Both the position numbers and the translations under genes were made by a program. From the NCBI GenBank assembly GCA_030248135.1, contig JASANC010001870.1, positions 1-64,000 of the forward strand: a stretch of 64,000 nucleotides of DNA, read 5' to 3'. Source of the stretch: Theristus sp. LFF4_11 (Eukaryota; Nematoda; Chromadorea; Monhysterida; Xyalidae). The notes under the pieces were generated by a model. It worked only from the letters and a program-made list of their open reading frames with translations. It had not been told where the DNA came from and did no database searches. Positions 23,414 through 36,200 of this stretch are shown one piece after another (the stretch's first letter is position 1; the number at the start of each line of letters is the position of its first letter).

Positions 23414-25849
23414 ATGATGTTGTCATTGGCTATTGCCGTGTTGGCGGTCACTGCATGCAGGGCCGAAATCTTTCTGAAGGAAACGTTTGAAGGTTTGTTT
23501 TTTTTTGATTTTCTGCCACTTGTGGTCATTGTTAATGTTAAGATATTATATGATTTTTGTATGTCTTTGTTATTATCAATTTTTTAAGTTATGCGACTCA
23601 GTCGGCTTGCAGACGTGAAAGGAAACAAGTTTCAATCTTCTTGTGGTCATTCAAAGTCGCTAAGTGACTCAGCCCCATTTTGGGGGACTCGAATCACTTC
23701 GCTAATTTTGAATTCCCACGTTATGCATGTAACTGTTTACTATCTATGTAGGTGCGCGCATTGAGTCTCAGAATCAGGACCACCACAAAAGATCATACTC
23801 CACTCACTCGTTCAATGCGTTCGTTTTTCAGACGGTGATGCCTGGAAAGAGCGGTGGGTGCAGTCGAAGCACAAGAGCGACTATGGCGAATTCAAACTGA
23901 CGTCCGGAAAATTCTATGGCGATGTCGAAAAGGACAAAGGTTGGCAGATTGATTTTGAAAGTCACGGTCATAATTCAGAGTAAGTTTGAGTTTGTTTTCT
24001 ATTCGTATCGTAAGTGGTTTTGTAAAATAATATAATCGCTATTGCAGGCATACAGACGTCGCAAGATGCAAAGTTTTATGCGTTGTCTCGTAAATTGGAC
24101 AAATCTTTCTCTAACGAGGGTAAAACGTTGGTGGTGCAGTTTTCGGTGAAACACGAGCAGAACATTGATTGCGGTGGTGGATATCTCAAGGTACGGGTAC
24201 CTTTGTTCTTCAATGAAAAAGTTCGCTTGTTGAAGTGATTATCATTTGACTTGTGGTTTGTGTTTCAGTTGTTCCCAGATGACCAAAAACTGGAGGATGT
24301 CCATGGAGAGTCCAAGTATAACATCATGTTTGGACCGGACATTTGTGGGCCGGGCACGAAAAAGGTGCACGTCATCTTCAACTACAAGGACAAGAACATT
24401 TTGATCAAAAAGGACATCCGCTGCAAGGTTTGCTTAAATCGTTCAGCTGATTTTTTGGACATCCTCTTTCACTGAATTAACTTTTGGGTAGAAGAGGAGG
24501 TCAGATTCGCAAGTATTTGTTTATGTCTAAATTTTGAACGGTCAATATGCAGTACAGATAGGTAAACTGTTTCACACAGGACTCGGGAATTCAAAATCGG
24601 CGAATTGATCCGAGTCCTCTAAATTGGGTCGAGTCTCTTTGGCGATTTTGAATTGCCACATAAAGATTGAAAGTAGTTTCCTTTTGTGTAGATCAGGTGT
24701 ACTGTTTCTGGTTTGCAGGATGACGAGTTCACGCACGTGTACACGCTGATCGTGACGCCCGACAACAAGTACGAAGTGCTCATCGACAATGAGAAGGCCG
24801 AGTCGGGCGAGCTCGAGGCCGACTGGGACTTTTTGCCGCCGAAAAAGATCAAGGATCCGGATGCGAAGAAACCGGACGACTGGGACGACCGTGAATACAT
24901 CGATGACCCTGAGGACACGAAGCCGGAGGACTGGGACAAGCCGGAGCACGTGCCAGACCCGGACGCGAAGAAACCAGAGGTTCGCTGGGCGTGCACAGGC
25001 GTTGCAGACAATGCTTGCTGTGCACTTTGCATTGCATAAACGGGCATAGGCGTGCAAAAATGCACAAAATTAGCACAAGTTCTTCATACAGGACTGGGAC
25101 GACGAGATGGACGGCGAATGGGAGCCACCGATGATCGACAACCCTGACTACAAGGGTGAATGGAAGCCGAAACAGATCAAGAACACCAATTACAAGGGCG
25201 TTTGGGTGCATCCGGAGATCGACAACCCCGAGTACATTGCGGACGACGCGCTCTACAAGTTCGACAACTTTGGCGCTGTCGGCCTCGACCTCTGGCAGGT
25301 GCGCAACCGCAGCTCAGCCGCGTTTTTTTATTTGTTTGAAATTGCAACTGAAACTCAATAACTCCAATCGCCTACTCAGAAACTCAATAAATCCAATCGG
25401 TTTCTCTTTTTATTTCTTTGTTGTTTCAGGTGAAATCAGGCACGATCTTTGACAACTTTTTAATCACGGACGACCCTGAAGAGGCGAAGAAGTTTGCCGA
25501 GGAGACGTGGGGTGCCACAAAAGAGGGCGAGAAAAAAATGAAGGAGGCACAGGACGAGGAAGAAAGGAAGAAAATGGAGGAGGAGGAGAAGAAACGCAAG
25601 GAGGAGGAAGGCAAGTGCTGCGGTTGATTCGGCCGCGACTGTTGCTGCAGTGCTTGTTGTTGCCGCTTTGTGGCAGTGTAGCATGCTTTTCGGTTTGCTC
25701 TCAAATGATTTCAAAAAAAACTAAGTCGGCTGGTTTATTTTTCAGACAGTAAAAAGAAGGACGATGAAGAAGACGAGGAGGAGGATGAGGAGGATGAACC
25801 TGAAGAGGATGACAAGAAGGAAGACACGAAAGCAAAGGACGAGCTATAG
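23414..25849 (+). CDS. CALR: Calreticulin, ER lectin chaperone with KDEL tail
   Basis: Calcium-binding lectin chaperone of the ER lumen that folds monoglucosylated glycoproteins. Eight exons join in phase to about 413 residues: 23414-23492, 23832-23939, 24048-24190, 24269-24427, 24719-24979, 25092-25298, 25430-25610, 25746-25849. A signal peptide ([14 protein letters not shown]) precedes the globular lectin domain with [14 protein letters not shown] and [20 protein letters not shown]. The P-domain carries the expected two sets of repeats ([15 protein letters not shown] type, then [17 protein letters not shown] type). The acidic, Ca-binding C-tail ends KAKDEL. The intron before the last exon starts GCAAGT: only a GC-AG intron keeps the frame. 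Repeats of the palindromic intronic family occupy introns 1 and 4. Confidence 0.98.
23594..23790 (-). repeat. Palindromic intronic repeat, copy A
   Basis: Reverse-orientation copy of a family also seen at 24570-24700, 38560-38715 and 60650-60805. Shared blocks include GACTCGAATCACTT, TTTTGAATTCCCAC and ATTGAGTCTCAGAATC. It lies in calreticulin intron 1. Confidence 0.65.
24570..24700 (+). repeat. Palindromic intronic repeat, copy B
   Basis: GAATTCAAAATCGGCGAA at about 24588 is mirrored by TTTGGCGATTTTGAATTGCC at about 24638, with GATCCGAGTCC(T/C)CTAAAT between. It lies in calreticulin intron 4. Confidence 0.7.
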
Positions 25850-27226
25850 AGAGGCGCAAGTCAACCAATCAACCAGTCACAAGCAAACCATTGCCATCCC
25901 ACTAACTCATCAACAACGGGGTTCTTTTTTTGTTTTCGTTTTGGTATTTTTTGGAGTTTTTCAATTAAAAACTTGGCGTTGTTAGCGTGTGTTATACACC
26001 CAAATTCAGCGTTTTTGTTAATTTGATCGGAGTACAGAACTTGTTTATTTATTTGTTGCAGGTTCTCGTCTTTTGTGGTTAAGTTTTCTGTCTTTGCGTG
26101 ATTTGAACGTCAACATTCCCTGCAGTTTGGGTGACCCGCGTGGTGTGTTGGGGTTCATTTGACGTGTTAGAGGCCTTTTTATAGTTTTTTCTGTAAGAGT
26201 GGTTTGTAGCAGCCCCATTTTTAAGCAACAACTGAACCAGGGAGCATCTTCATTTATTTTCCTGCAAAGCAGTAAATGGTTTTAAGTCACGGAAAAGTAT
26301 TTTTAAACATTTGTCTCCCACGCTCAAAGAGTTGTACTTTTGTACCGTATTGTGGCTTTTTACTATTATCCGTTCTTGGTTTGGTTTTTTTTGTTTACAC
26401 ACAGCTTTATGCAGAGATTTTCCATTAACAGACTGAATTTAGAAGATTGATTTCCATTATTCTCGAGTGTTTAGCAAGCGACGCATTTTTTGTTTTTGTT
26501 GCTTTTGTCATGTGGTTTCGGTGGTGTCGTAATGTTATCACATTTTTTTTCGAACGAGACCTTCGGAAATTTTAAAGCACTTCACCTTTTCTGATCACAA
26601 GCGCGAATTCCAATTTTTTTTTCTCTCAAAAAAATCAAAAAAATAAAATTGCCAGAGGTCTCAGAGATATGTTCAAAAACGTTTGTAGTGTTTTTTGTGG
26701 CTTTCACTGTCGTGCTTTGGCGTTGGCTGTTTTTGTTTCTGATTCTACTTTCGCGTTTTCCAACGTCAACTGGGAGAACAGTGCTTTGTGTTTTCGTTGG
26801 CGGTTTTCATATTGTTCTCTAAAATAATTCTAAATTGCGCACATCAAAGCCGACCGAAGCCATGTGATCAGAATGTACACTTTTTACTGATGATTTGTGT
26901 GAGTGTGATTTGCTTGTTTGTTTTTGTGCTTTTTGATTCTTTTTGTCGTTTCTTTTGTGTGGTATCATATGTTGCCAATAACGTCATGTTGTGTGATGTT
27001 TTGTTTTCTATGGTCTCTTTTGACAGTTTTTTGTTTTTGTGGTCATTAGAAGCGAAAAAAAGCGTGATAAAAAACAATAAAATTTTGACAGGAGAACCGG
27101 CTGTCGGATTGTTTGTTAGTTCGAGTGAGAACTGTTGTGCAAGCAATACGTCTACTGATATCTGCAGTGCATTTGCGTTTGTCGTGTATGTTGAAAAAAC
27201 GATTCTGGGGCAGACATTTGGTCAGC
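25850..27226. other. Calreticulin 3' UTR / GTF3C3 5' region
   Basis: 1.4 kb of T-rich sequence without a supported exon. An ATTAAA-type signal occurs near 25962, about 115 bp after the calreticulin stop, followed by a T-rich stretch. Confidence 0.4.
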
Positions 27227-30200
27227 ATGGACGACGAATTGTTGATGGATGACAATGAGGAGATGGAGGAGTTTGAGGATGAAGACGAGGAGAATGGCGC
27301 GAGCACGTTCAGCTCGTTGACGCCCGTGGATCCGCTCGGGGGCAATCTGACTCAGGCGGCGACCTCCATGTTTGCAACAGCGTCCGCATCACACAGCGGC
27401 GTCAGCAGTGCCGTGCCGGCTCAATGCGCCCATTTCCACCGGTATTTACTCGGGGAGATGCCGTACAGTGAGCTGCTGGAGTTGTCGCGGCAAATGGCAA
27501 TGGAGTCGAGTCAGGAGGACGAACAGCGCGCTGCACAGGCGCACTTCGATGCTGGCGAGACAACGTGCGATGGTAATGCATGCTACGCACTGCGCTTGCT
27601 TTGTGTGCTCTTTTGCAGGAGTTTAGTTCAAAAGTGTACTTTTTCATGTGGCATATATGGTGAGGTCAATGAACAATAGCAAGATCTAAAATCGCTTCGC
27701 AGAAGAGATGGACGACGACGAACGAACAGTTGATGACGATGATTTCAACGAGTTCAGAATGCCATCAAGCAGCAGCATCGAGCCCGAACTCGTGGCGGTT
27801 GGTTGCATCATTGCTGAATGTGTTCAGAATTGAGGCAGTTTACCAGACATTTTATTGCGTTTTTTGCAACAATGCTTCTCCGCTGGTTGTAAGCTGTACC
27901 GGTTTCGTTTCACCAGGCTGATGCGACGCAGCGCAGGGATCGGCGTCGCACGGCCACGGCTGGCAAGGGCACTGCGTTGTCGGAGGAGTTGAACGCTTTG
28001 ATGGGACAGGCAAACATGCGGCATGCGCAGGGGCACACGCAGGAGGCCGTGGTGATGCTCAATGAGGTCATCAGACAAGGTGACGTCGCTTTGGTGCGGT
28101 CGTGACACGAGCTTGTTGTGCTCAACACTGATCGTCTGCAAATGTTATAATAATAAAAAATAATACTGTGATTAAGAAAAACTATCAGCCAATTGCATTG
28201 TTGTTTCTTGAAAATAAACATTTTTCAAGAACAAACAAGAACGAGCGAAGCAAAAGGTTGATATTAATTGGGCTTGCGTGGTTTGAAGAAAAACGGGAAC
28301 GGAGCTTCGATAGTTTCGGGTGAATGAATACCGTTCGAGGTTTTGCAATTTGGATATCGATCACCGGATGATTCGCTGAATTAGGGTTCAGGTTGAAATG
28401 GTGGAACAAAAATGACCGCTTACCTTTTCAAAACATTCCTAGTTTAAATTTGAACTGATATCTATTTATGCTTTTGGTTTACAGCGCCACGCAATCCTGA
28501 ACCGTACCAGCACTTGGCCTACATTTGGCAGGACTTGGGCGACGAAGACAAAAGTTTTGAGTTTATGATGTTTGCCGCTTACTTGGACCCGGCGACGCCC
28601 GCAGAAAAGTGGTACGAGCTGGGCGGGCAATGTGAACAGCGGGAGAAGCTGCGCGAAGCGATTCTTTGCTACTCAAAAGGTTTCTACTGTCTGTTTGTGC
28701 TCAACGACTGTTTCTTTAACTGTGTTGTTGACCGGAAACAAAAATGTTCTTCTTACCTCGCAGTGTGTGTGTGTTCTTTTTCGTCTTTTGAAAATATCTG
28801 ACAACAGCACTTTTCGAGCGCCGCCGCTGAACACTAGACCGCTGTGTGGAGCGACAAGCAGACAAAAGAAGTTGTTTTTGCAGCGATCAGAGCGGATCCA
28901 ACGGAAATGGCGTATTACGACAAGAAGATCGAGGTGCTGCACTCGATGGCGCTGAGGACACGAGTGCTCGACACGCGTCTGCAGGCGGTCGCAAATCTTG
29001 GCCCCGTTTTATCCTGGCAATGGATGCTGCCATACTGCGAGTCTTTGATTGAAGTTGGTCCGGTATTTGAGTTGAACTCAAAAGCAGAGTTTTATCAATT
29101 TTTAAACGGCTGTTTTTCAAGAGAACGAAACTGGTGCTGTGATTTAATGCAGGGTAGAGTTGGTAAAAAAATCGTTTTTCATACGGCCAGGAAAAACGGT
29201 TTTATTTCAGTTTTAAAACCGTTTTATTTCCCAATTTTTCCTTGTACCCAAAAGTGTCCAGAAGTTGGCCCCCTCTAATTAAAAATCTAAGTCGAAATTA
29301 ACATGTAAAGCTTCAAGAAATTTCATCTGAATTGAATCTTATATTTATTTTACAAATCCAGTTCTACAAAGCACATAAATTTCAAGGTAAAAATCGGTTT
29401 TTTTTATTTTTGCAAGAAAAAACTGGGAAACAAAACCTTGTCTTTTAATTAAACGGTTTTATTTCCTATGCCAGACCTAATACAGGGTGCTCTAAATGTT
29501 TAGCTTTGTCTTTCATGCAGGGTAAGAAAAATGTTTGGCTGGTTCAAAGTATAAAAGATCAATTTTTAATTTCTATTTTTTAGAGTGACTGAAAATGTCA
29601 AAGACAATAAGATACTCGAGTCATAGCAATGATATGTTTTCAAGTGAAAAGCGCATAGCCGTGGTTGCCGTAAAAGGCAAATCAATGACTGGTGCAACAT
29701 TAACATTTATTTATCACAGTTCAGCGATAACTGATACTAAACAGTGGTTGGTCAGTGGCACCTTCAGTTGATTGCAAGAGTACGAACACGGCACAATGTA
29801 TCGCATGTTAGAGAAGTCATAAAAGCGGCAACCCTAAACGACGGCAGTTTTGACGCTGAATTCGGCCAACGTGCTGCCACGTACGGTCGACAGGGCAGTG
29901 GTGACGAGATACATGGACTGATTGGTGTCCGTGCGTTGCATCGTGTGCTGCGACAGTGACCGCGAGCGATTCAGAACCTGCTCAATGATTTGCTGTTGTT
30001 CGTTCGGGTAGCCATCGTCGTACGCGTTATTCTCATCGGTTGGCACGCTGCGATAGCCTGAACAATGCACCCTGTCTTTGTGCGCGTTCTTGCATCGTGC
30101 TTCTTCATGTCTAACACTCTGGTGCTCATTCAACGTCAGATTTCAAATTTGGGTTCTCATAGCTCTTTGAAAATTTATCGTCGTTCTGTGCAGTGTGCGC

Positions 30201-33200
30201 TACCATGACGGGAAACTGTGTAACGACCAACGTACCATTTTCCTCGCGATAAGCGCCCGAGCTTGTGTTCAGTTTTCCGGTGGCGAGCGCTGCGTAAATG
30301 TCCATTGTGGAGTCGTTGGAGTCGTTTTCAGTGACGGATTTGTTTCGTCCACTATGGAACAGTCGCGAACAGGTTGCGCAGTAGTTCACCAGCAAACTGC
30401 CGAGAAACGTTTTGCGCATGTGTTCACGGATTTGCGTGTTGATTGCGTAGTAGATCGGTAGGCGGACGGCGCCGTTGCCGACAGCAAGCATGCTGCTTGC
30501 GTCGCTGGAGAATGTGTAAAACGCACCTGCAAGCAACTGCCGGTTACGCCAGCTAAAATCGTTGTCCACTGCGGTGCATGCATGGATTAGTGCCAATTGT
30601 TCGTTGTCAAATGACTTCTTACCGTGATAGACTCCTCTCAGCGAATCCATGTCAATAAATTCCCATACGCTGATCACCACGTTGAACGACTGACTGATCA
30701 AATAAGTGACGACAACTGCGACCAGCATTCGAATCGCCGCTTGGTTGGCTTTTGTCAGCTGCAACTTTGTAATGGCTGACGTCAAGCAGCCGTGTGCCAC
30801 GCAGAGAAAATGCGCAAATAAGTAAACATAAACAAAGTTTGTGTGAACTACATCACTGACCATTCTTGACTGACGTTGTCGCCGTGCTATTAGCACCAAA
30901 GTACGAACTCCCTGAAAGCGACTGCGATACCAAAGGCGCAGTTCAATGCTGAGTAGCGTGACGAACGGCACGATAGTGTGAAATATCTGGCGTATCCAGA
31001 ATGTCCAGATCACTTTGTAGTAGTTGGTTGTTCCCGGCGGTTGCATCAGTATCTCGGACTGGCTAACGGTCCACTCGGTCAGCATTCCTTGGCACTCCGA
31101 ATTGTGAGTGGTGCTCAACTCGATAAACACGCTTCCCTGGACGCAACGCCGTTTCGCTGATTAGTGTGCCGCACACCGGCTGTCAGCAATTGAAAATGTG
31201 CGTACCTTGAGCACGAAGGCGAACAAGAAGGGCAGCATGATGAGCACCGTGCGACGTGCGACGCCGATGGTTTCGTGCGTTGCGGCAATGCCCCTCGAGC
31301 GGATCCAATATCTTTCAACGGCGGCTGCCACGATTAAATAGGAGGCAGCGGTCATGCTGATCTGCGCCACGGTGAACACGAGCTTGATGCACTGATGCCA
31401 CAGCGCGTACAGCGCCAGTTTGCTGTGGTACTCGGCGTAAATGCCCATCGGAAATGTCATCAAGTAAGACACCTCGACCACGATGTCTAACACACAGAGC
31501 ACGGCCAGGTAAATGTTGCCTGCAAATGTTTGCCGTTGAGCAGTCATGCACAGCGGCAAAATTGAAGGACTTGGCTAAACAAAACTGCTGTGTTCACCAA
31601 CCGGTGACACGGATACCGATTTTGAAGACGAAGAGCCATAAGAGAATGATATTGAAGGCAACGCCGGTGATTCCAATCATGGTACCGCCAATAGTTACCA
31701 AATAGTATTGCTGTTCTATGAACGGTAACGGACTATATGCACAGACGTTTCTCGGTTCATCTCCATGACCGGGTTCATCTGTCACAATCCAGTTGCTTCG
31801 GCATAGGAACGCATCTCGACATCCAGTAAAGTTGCTAAACGACACGTCAGTTTCATTCAATATTTCATCGGTATAGTCTTCCATTTTTCCACGCACCTGC
31901 AAAGGTTTCGATATTTTCTCGACTTCGCTTTTTCATATTTTTTTTCATTCCAAGCTTGTCCTCAAAAAATAAAACAAAAAACATACAAAAACTAAATACA
32001 AGGTTGAGCTGAAGTGAGCGAAGCAGATTAGATTCGCGATATGGGCGCTACGCGATGCGTGCAAGACATTGAATATGCGCATGCAGAATATTCAGAACGC
32101 TGAAATGTTGAAACAAACGTGCTCGCCCATAACAGAGACAGTGGCGTTGATAAATAAATATGCGTGTAAGACAATACGTGCATAACTTGATAGTCTTTCT
32201 CTTCCCTCCCTGTGGTATCCGCCATCAGATTTAAACGGCGGAAATAAAGTTGTTCACAAACACTGCTGAGCTAACAATTGCTTTGATGAATATGTCAGCG
32301 TTATAGGTTGTTCTTCTTGAATATTGAAAGGATCTGCTGTTGTATTTTGCGTTTTGCTTGTTTGATGCGTTAAAAAACGCCACACCAAATATTGAATACA
32401 GAGAATAACGAAATTTCTGAGTTTTTCATTCTATTGTGTCTGTCTGTTCTACAACCAAGTATTTCAACTGCACGTTTTGGTCCTAAAAACAAAGGGATCG
32501 TCTTTCATCGGTGGCATTACTATTATTTTTGGGATCCTTAACTACTACGAGATACAGTCAATCTCGCTAATATATATATGCAACTAGCTGATTGGTTGGT
32601 CATCGCAACTCTCAGCGCTGATTAATTGGTTAATCATGAGGTGTTCTCAGCGCTGATTGGTTGGGCATCACGTCATGTTCGCGTCATGTTGCATATATTT
32701 TTCAGATGGACTGTACTAACGTACGTGCTTTGTTGCGTGCGTGACGAGCTGCGACAGTGGCAACCAATTGCAACGAATGTGCGTTGTGCTCGTGCGTTTG
32801 TTGGGTTGCAGTTGCAGGTACATGATATAGCAATCATTAAGCTGCGACCAACCCTTTTTTGTGGCATATCGTATTACGGCGCGACCGGGTTACACGTTTG
32901 ACAAAGACGATTTGCATGGGCACGTAGCATCGTGACCTGACATCGTCGGCTTGCGCTTCGCCGTCGCACCAGTGATCTGGTGCAGTGCAATTAAAGTGAA
33001 TTGCGTCGCGCACAACTGTGGTCTGCTTTGATAACAAAGATAAAACAAAAACCTGACTGAGCTTAGATTGCAATTTTCAGCTGCCATTCTCGTATTCTAT
33101 TACAGTATTGCGGCAAGCAAATGTAAACACGACATAAATAAACCCTGCGCTTTATGCAGCGGCAGAAAATGCGTTGTGGCCGAGCGGAATAACATCATTT

Positions 33201-36200
33201 ATGAGGCAAAGTGCGGCAACCAGTGAAAGCCACATTTAGAAACCGCTACCGCCAAGGCGCAAGCTCAAAATACACAAGCCAACGATGGCCGACCTTAGCT
33301 TTGGCTTGGGAAGCTACACTGCGGTGGTGCGCGTGTGTCACGGGCATGTGTACCAAGTTGCTTGAAAATTTAACAAAAAATGTACGTATGTAACACAACG
33401 GAACGAAATCGTGCCACAGTGTGTCGCTAACGGTCAATTGGTTTAATGGGCACACGATGGGCATCCGCAGTGCTATTTTGTAAGACTCTCCAAATAGAGA
33501 TGCATCTGTCTGTACGGGATTTGGCAAGTTAAACGCATTGCGTTGCTACATTCCGCTGTCTGATGGGGAAGATGCGTGTGCTTCCTCTTTCACGCCTTGC
33601 AGCTCCTTTAATAGGACAGCAGCTATATTGTCGCGTATAACCATTGTAGCGTTCTTATGATGGTGTCACTGACGGACCAGTGAAGCATTGTGTAGTAATT
33701 TCGCATTTTTGGGTGCATGTGCTGTTCGTGTGTTTGTGACGGTTCTGACGGGTCAACGGCCGCTTTATCACGTGGCGTCGCGATCAATTTGGGCATGTAT
33801 TTTCATGGGCTTCGTTGTGCATTATCCAATGTGTGGCGGCGTGGCAAAAAGATGAAAGGAAGAACAGCGTTTGTATGACTTTGGAGCCAATGTTGTGGTT
33901 AATCATGTCGTAATTCGCAATCAATGTCGCTTGACGCATGAGTCAATAACAAATAGAAGGAGCAGGCTAGTGGTGAACTTTTAAGAGTACAACAAAAAAG
34001 CGTAGCCGCAGAACACAAAGTTTAGCAGCAGGCTGTCAAAATTTTAGCTCTGATCAGTTATTGATAAGGCAAGACTGTCTTTCTACAGGCTTGAACAATA
34101 CAGTCAGCAAGCAATAAACACACTATTCATAGTAGATTGTAAATGCTGTGATTATCTATATACCGTAAAGTCTTGCATATAAGGTTCCTCCCACTTATAA
34201 GACCCCCACCCAAAAGTGGGCGGAGTGTCACACGGCGGGAAACCAAAAAATTCAAAATTTTGACTTGGTCAAAATCCTACCCCGTCTATAAGGCCCGAAA
34301 TTCCTAATGTTCGCTTTATAAGACCTCCTCCCACTTATAAGGTTGTCACACGAAATTCCACTTTTTTCAGAAATTTTTGATTTTCAAATTTATATAAGGA
34401 GACCTTATATGCAAGACTTTACGGTATCTGGCGATTATTTTGTTCAATAACCGTTAGATCGAACGGAATCATAATGGCCGCTGCATGCATGAAATATAAA
34501 GACGGCCGCAAGAAAAGCGTTTCCGCTTTAACAAGCGTGTGTGTGTCCGTCGGCAGCTGCAACATCGGTGGGTGGCGCCATGAACAATTAGTTTTTTTTC
34601 TATTTTCTTAGAATGCAAATACTGAATGATCATTTTGGCATGAAACCAGATGAGAATAAATGATGCAATTCATTTGGTTGGGTTAAACAATAATGTGCAG
34701 AGCTATTGTAACACAACATTAAAATTGCTCAAGTGCATTTAGGTACGTCCAGCTCTCAGCGCTAAAGGAGTTGTTTCCAGCTTTCTGCTGTGAATTGTTT
34801 TTTTTCCAAAAGAACGATTGCTGATTTTCTGCTGATGGTGACGAGATTGGCCGACCAGAGCCCGTTTTTCTGTGATAAAAAATCTAGTTTCACAGAAATT
34901 TGCGTGCCACAATCAAATCGTGATGCATCATTATTAAAAGTAACTGCATCTGCAGTTCCGGTGCTTCTCCTATGTAACACAGAAAAGAAAAAATGCTAAA
35001 AAACTAAATTGGATCATTTTCACCTTACCAAAAAGACTTGGCTTATGATTAGGATTATTAGGTTTAGGATTAGGAACCTGCTACGACTCATTGCAAGCAA
35101 AATCTGTTAAAAAATCACTTAAGAACGTATTCAAATCCAACCAAATTGTTCATGTATTTGGATCCGGGTCGGTGCTATGCGCAAATCGAATTGTCGTTAG
35201 ACTCTTGTCTGTGCGTTCGGGGATCGAGCCCCGCCGAAAGGTGTATCGGGTACTCAATGACAGAAAAACTCGATTGACGCCGTACTCGACGGCGTTCTGT
35301 ACGCTTTTCTGGTTAGCCCTGGCTAAAAACATCGCCTACTTTTCGTTCGTTCATTCGTTTCATAACTCAACATGATTCAGATTTTTTTGACATATACAGG
35401 GTGGGCCAAAAAAAAGGTTCCATTTTTAAACTGCTGTCACTGGCTGTCACAGTGTTTTAATATTATGAGCTGAAATTTTCAGCACTGATAAAACATGTGT
35501 TGCCATTTTACTGACAAAAATTTTTTTTCGATATATAATTCCTAGCGCTCACTGTGGCAGTGCTGAGCACATTTATAGTTTATGCAGTGCTGACACGTGT
35601 GAAACTAATAAAAATGTGCCCAAATAGCTTAACTTACAAGAACGCTAAATCGATACTGGCAATATCAGATCTGTTTTAATAAACTGCTGAGGCCACTAAA
35701 AAAGTATGAGTTTTTCGCGCTGAACTTTTCAATAATGAGCGGCTGAACGCATGAACGATCAGATGGAAGTGGAAATCAGTCGAGAATTTATTCCCTCATT
35801 GTTATAAGTTGTTAATTAATATTTATAGGTAGCATTATTATGAAGCACCGGTATTGCAATAAAAACAGCCGAAAATTGATGTTTTATTGTTTACAAACGC
35901 TGTGGGCGAGAAACATGTGCAGTTCCACGGAATTTAATCAATTTGCCATGAGTGAGTAAACTACCAGAAACGAACATATGCTTTGTTTAGCAAGCACAGC
36001 TTCACTCATGACACGATAAATATCCATTAAAACCCGTTGTAGCACCGAGAATGAATGATTGACAGAAAGTAGACTGACAGCTACAGTTTCATGCTGAAAT
36101 TGCTTCAGCTCGAGACTGCAAGTTGCTTAGGGTGTAAAAACAACGCAATTAGCTGACGCATTTGAATAGAATCCGGACTATTTTTATTTAACGGATAATT

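Noticed and set aside
26788..27226. Phe/Leu-rich open frame upstream of GTF3C3
   Set aside because: It is AT-rich low-complexity sequence with no transmembrane-family motif, and the acidic ATG at 27227 is the better start.
30759..30860. Treating the GPCR stretch as uninterrupted coding
   Set aside because: The 102-bp segment is open, but a donor/acceptor pair and loop-3 to TM6 continuity argue for an intron; retention would add a surplus hydrophobic segment.
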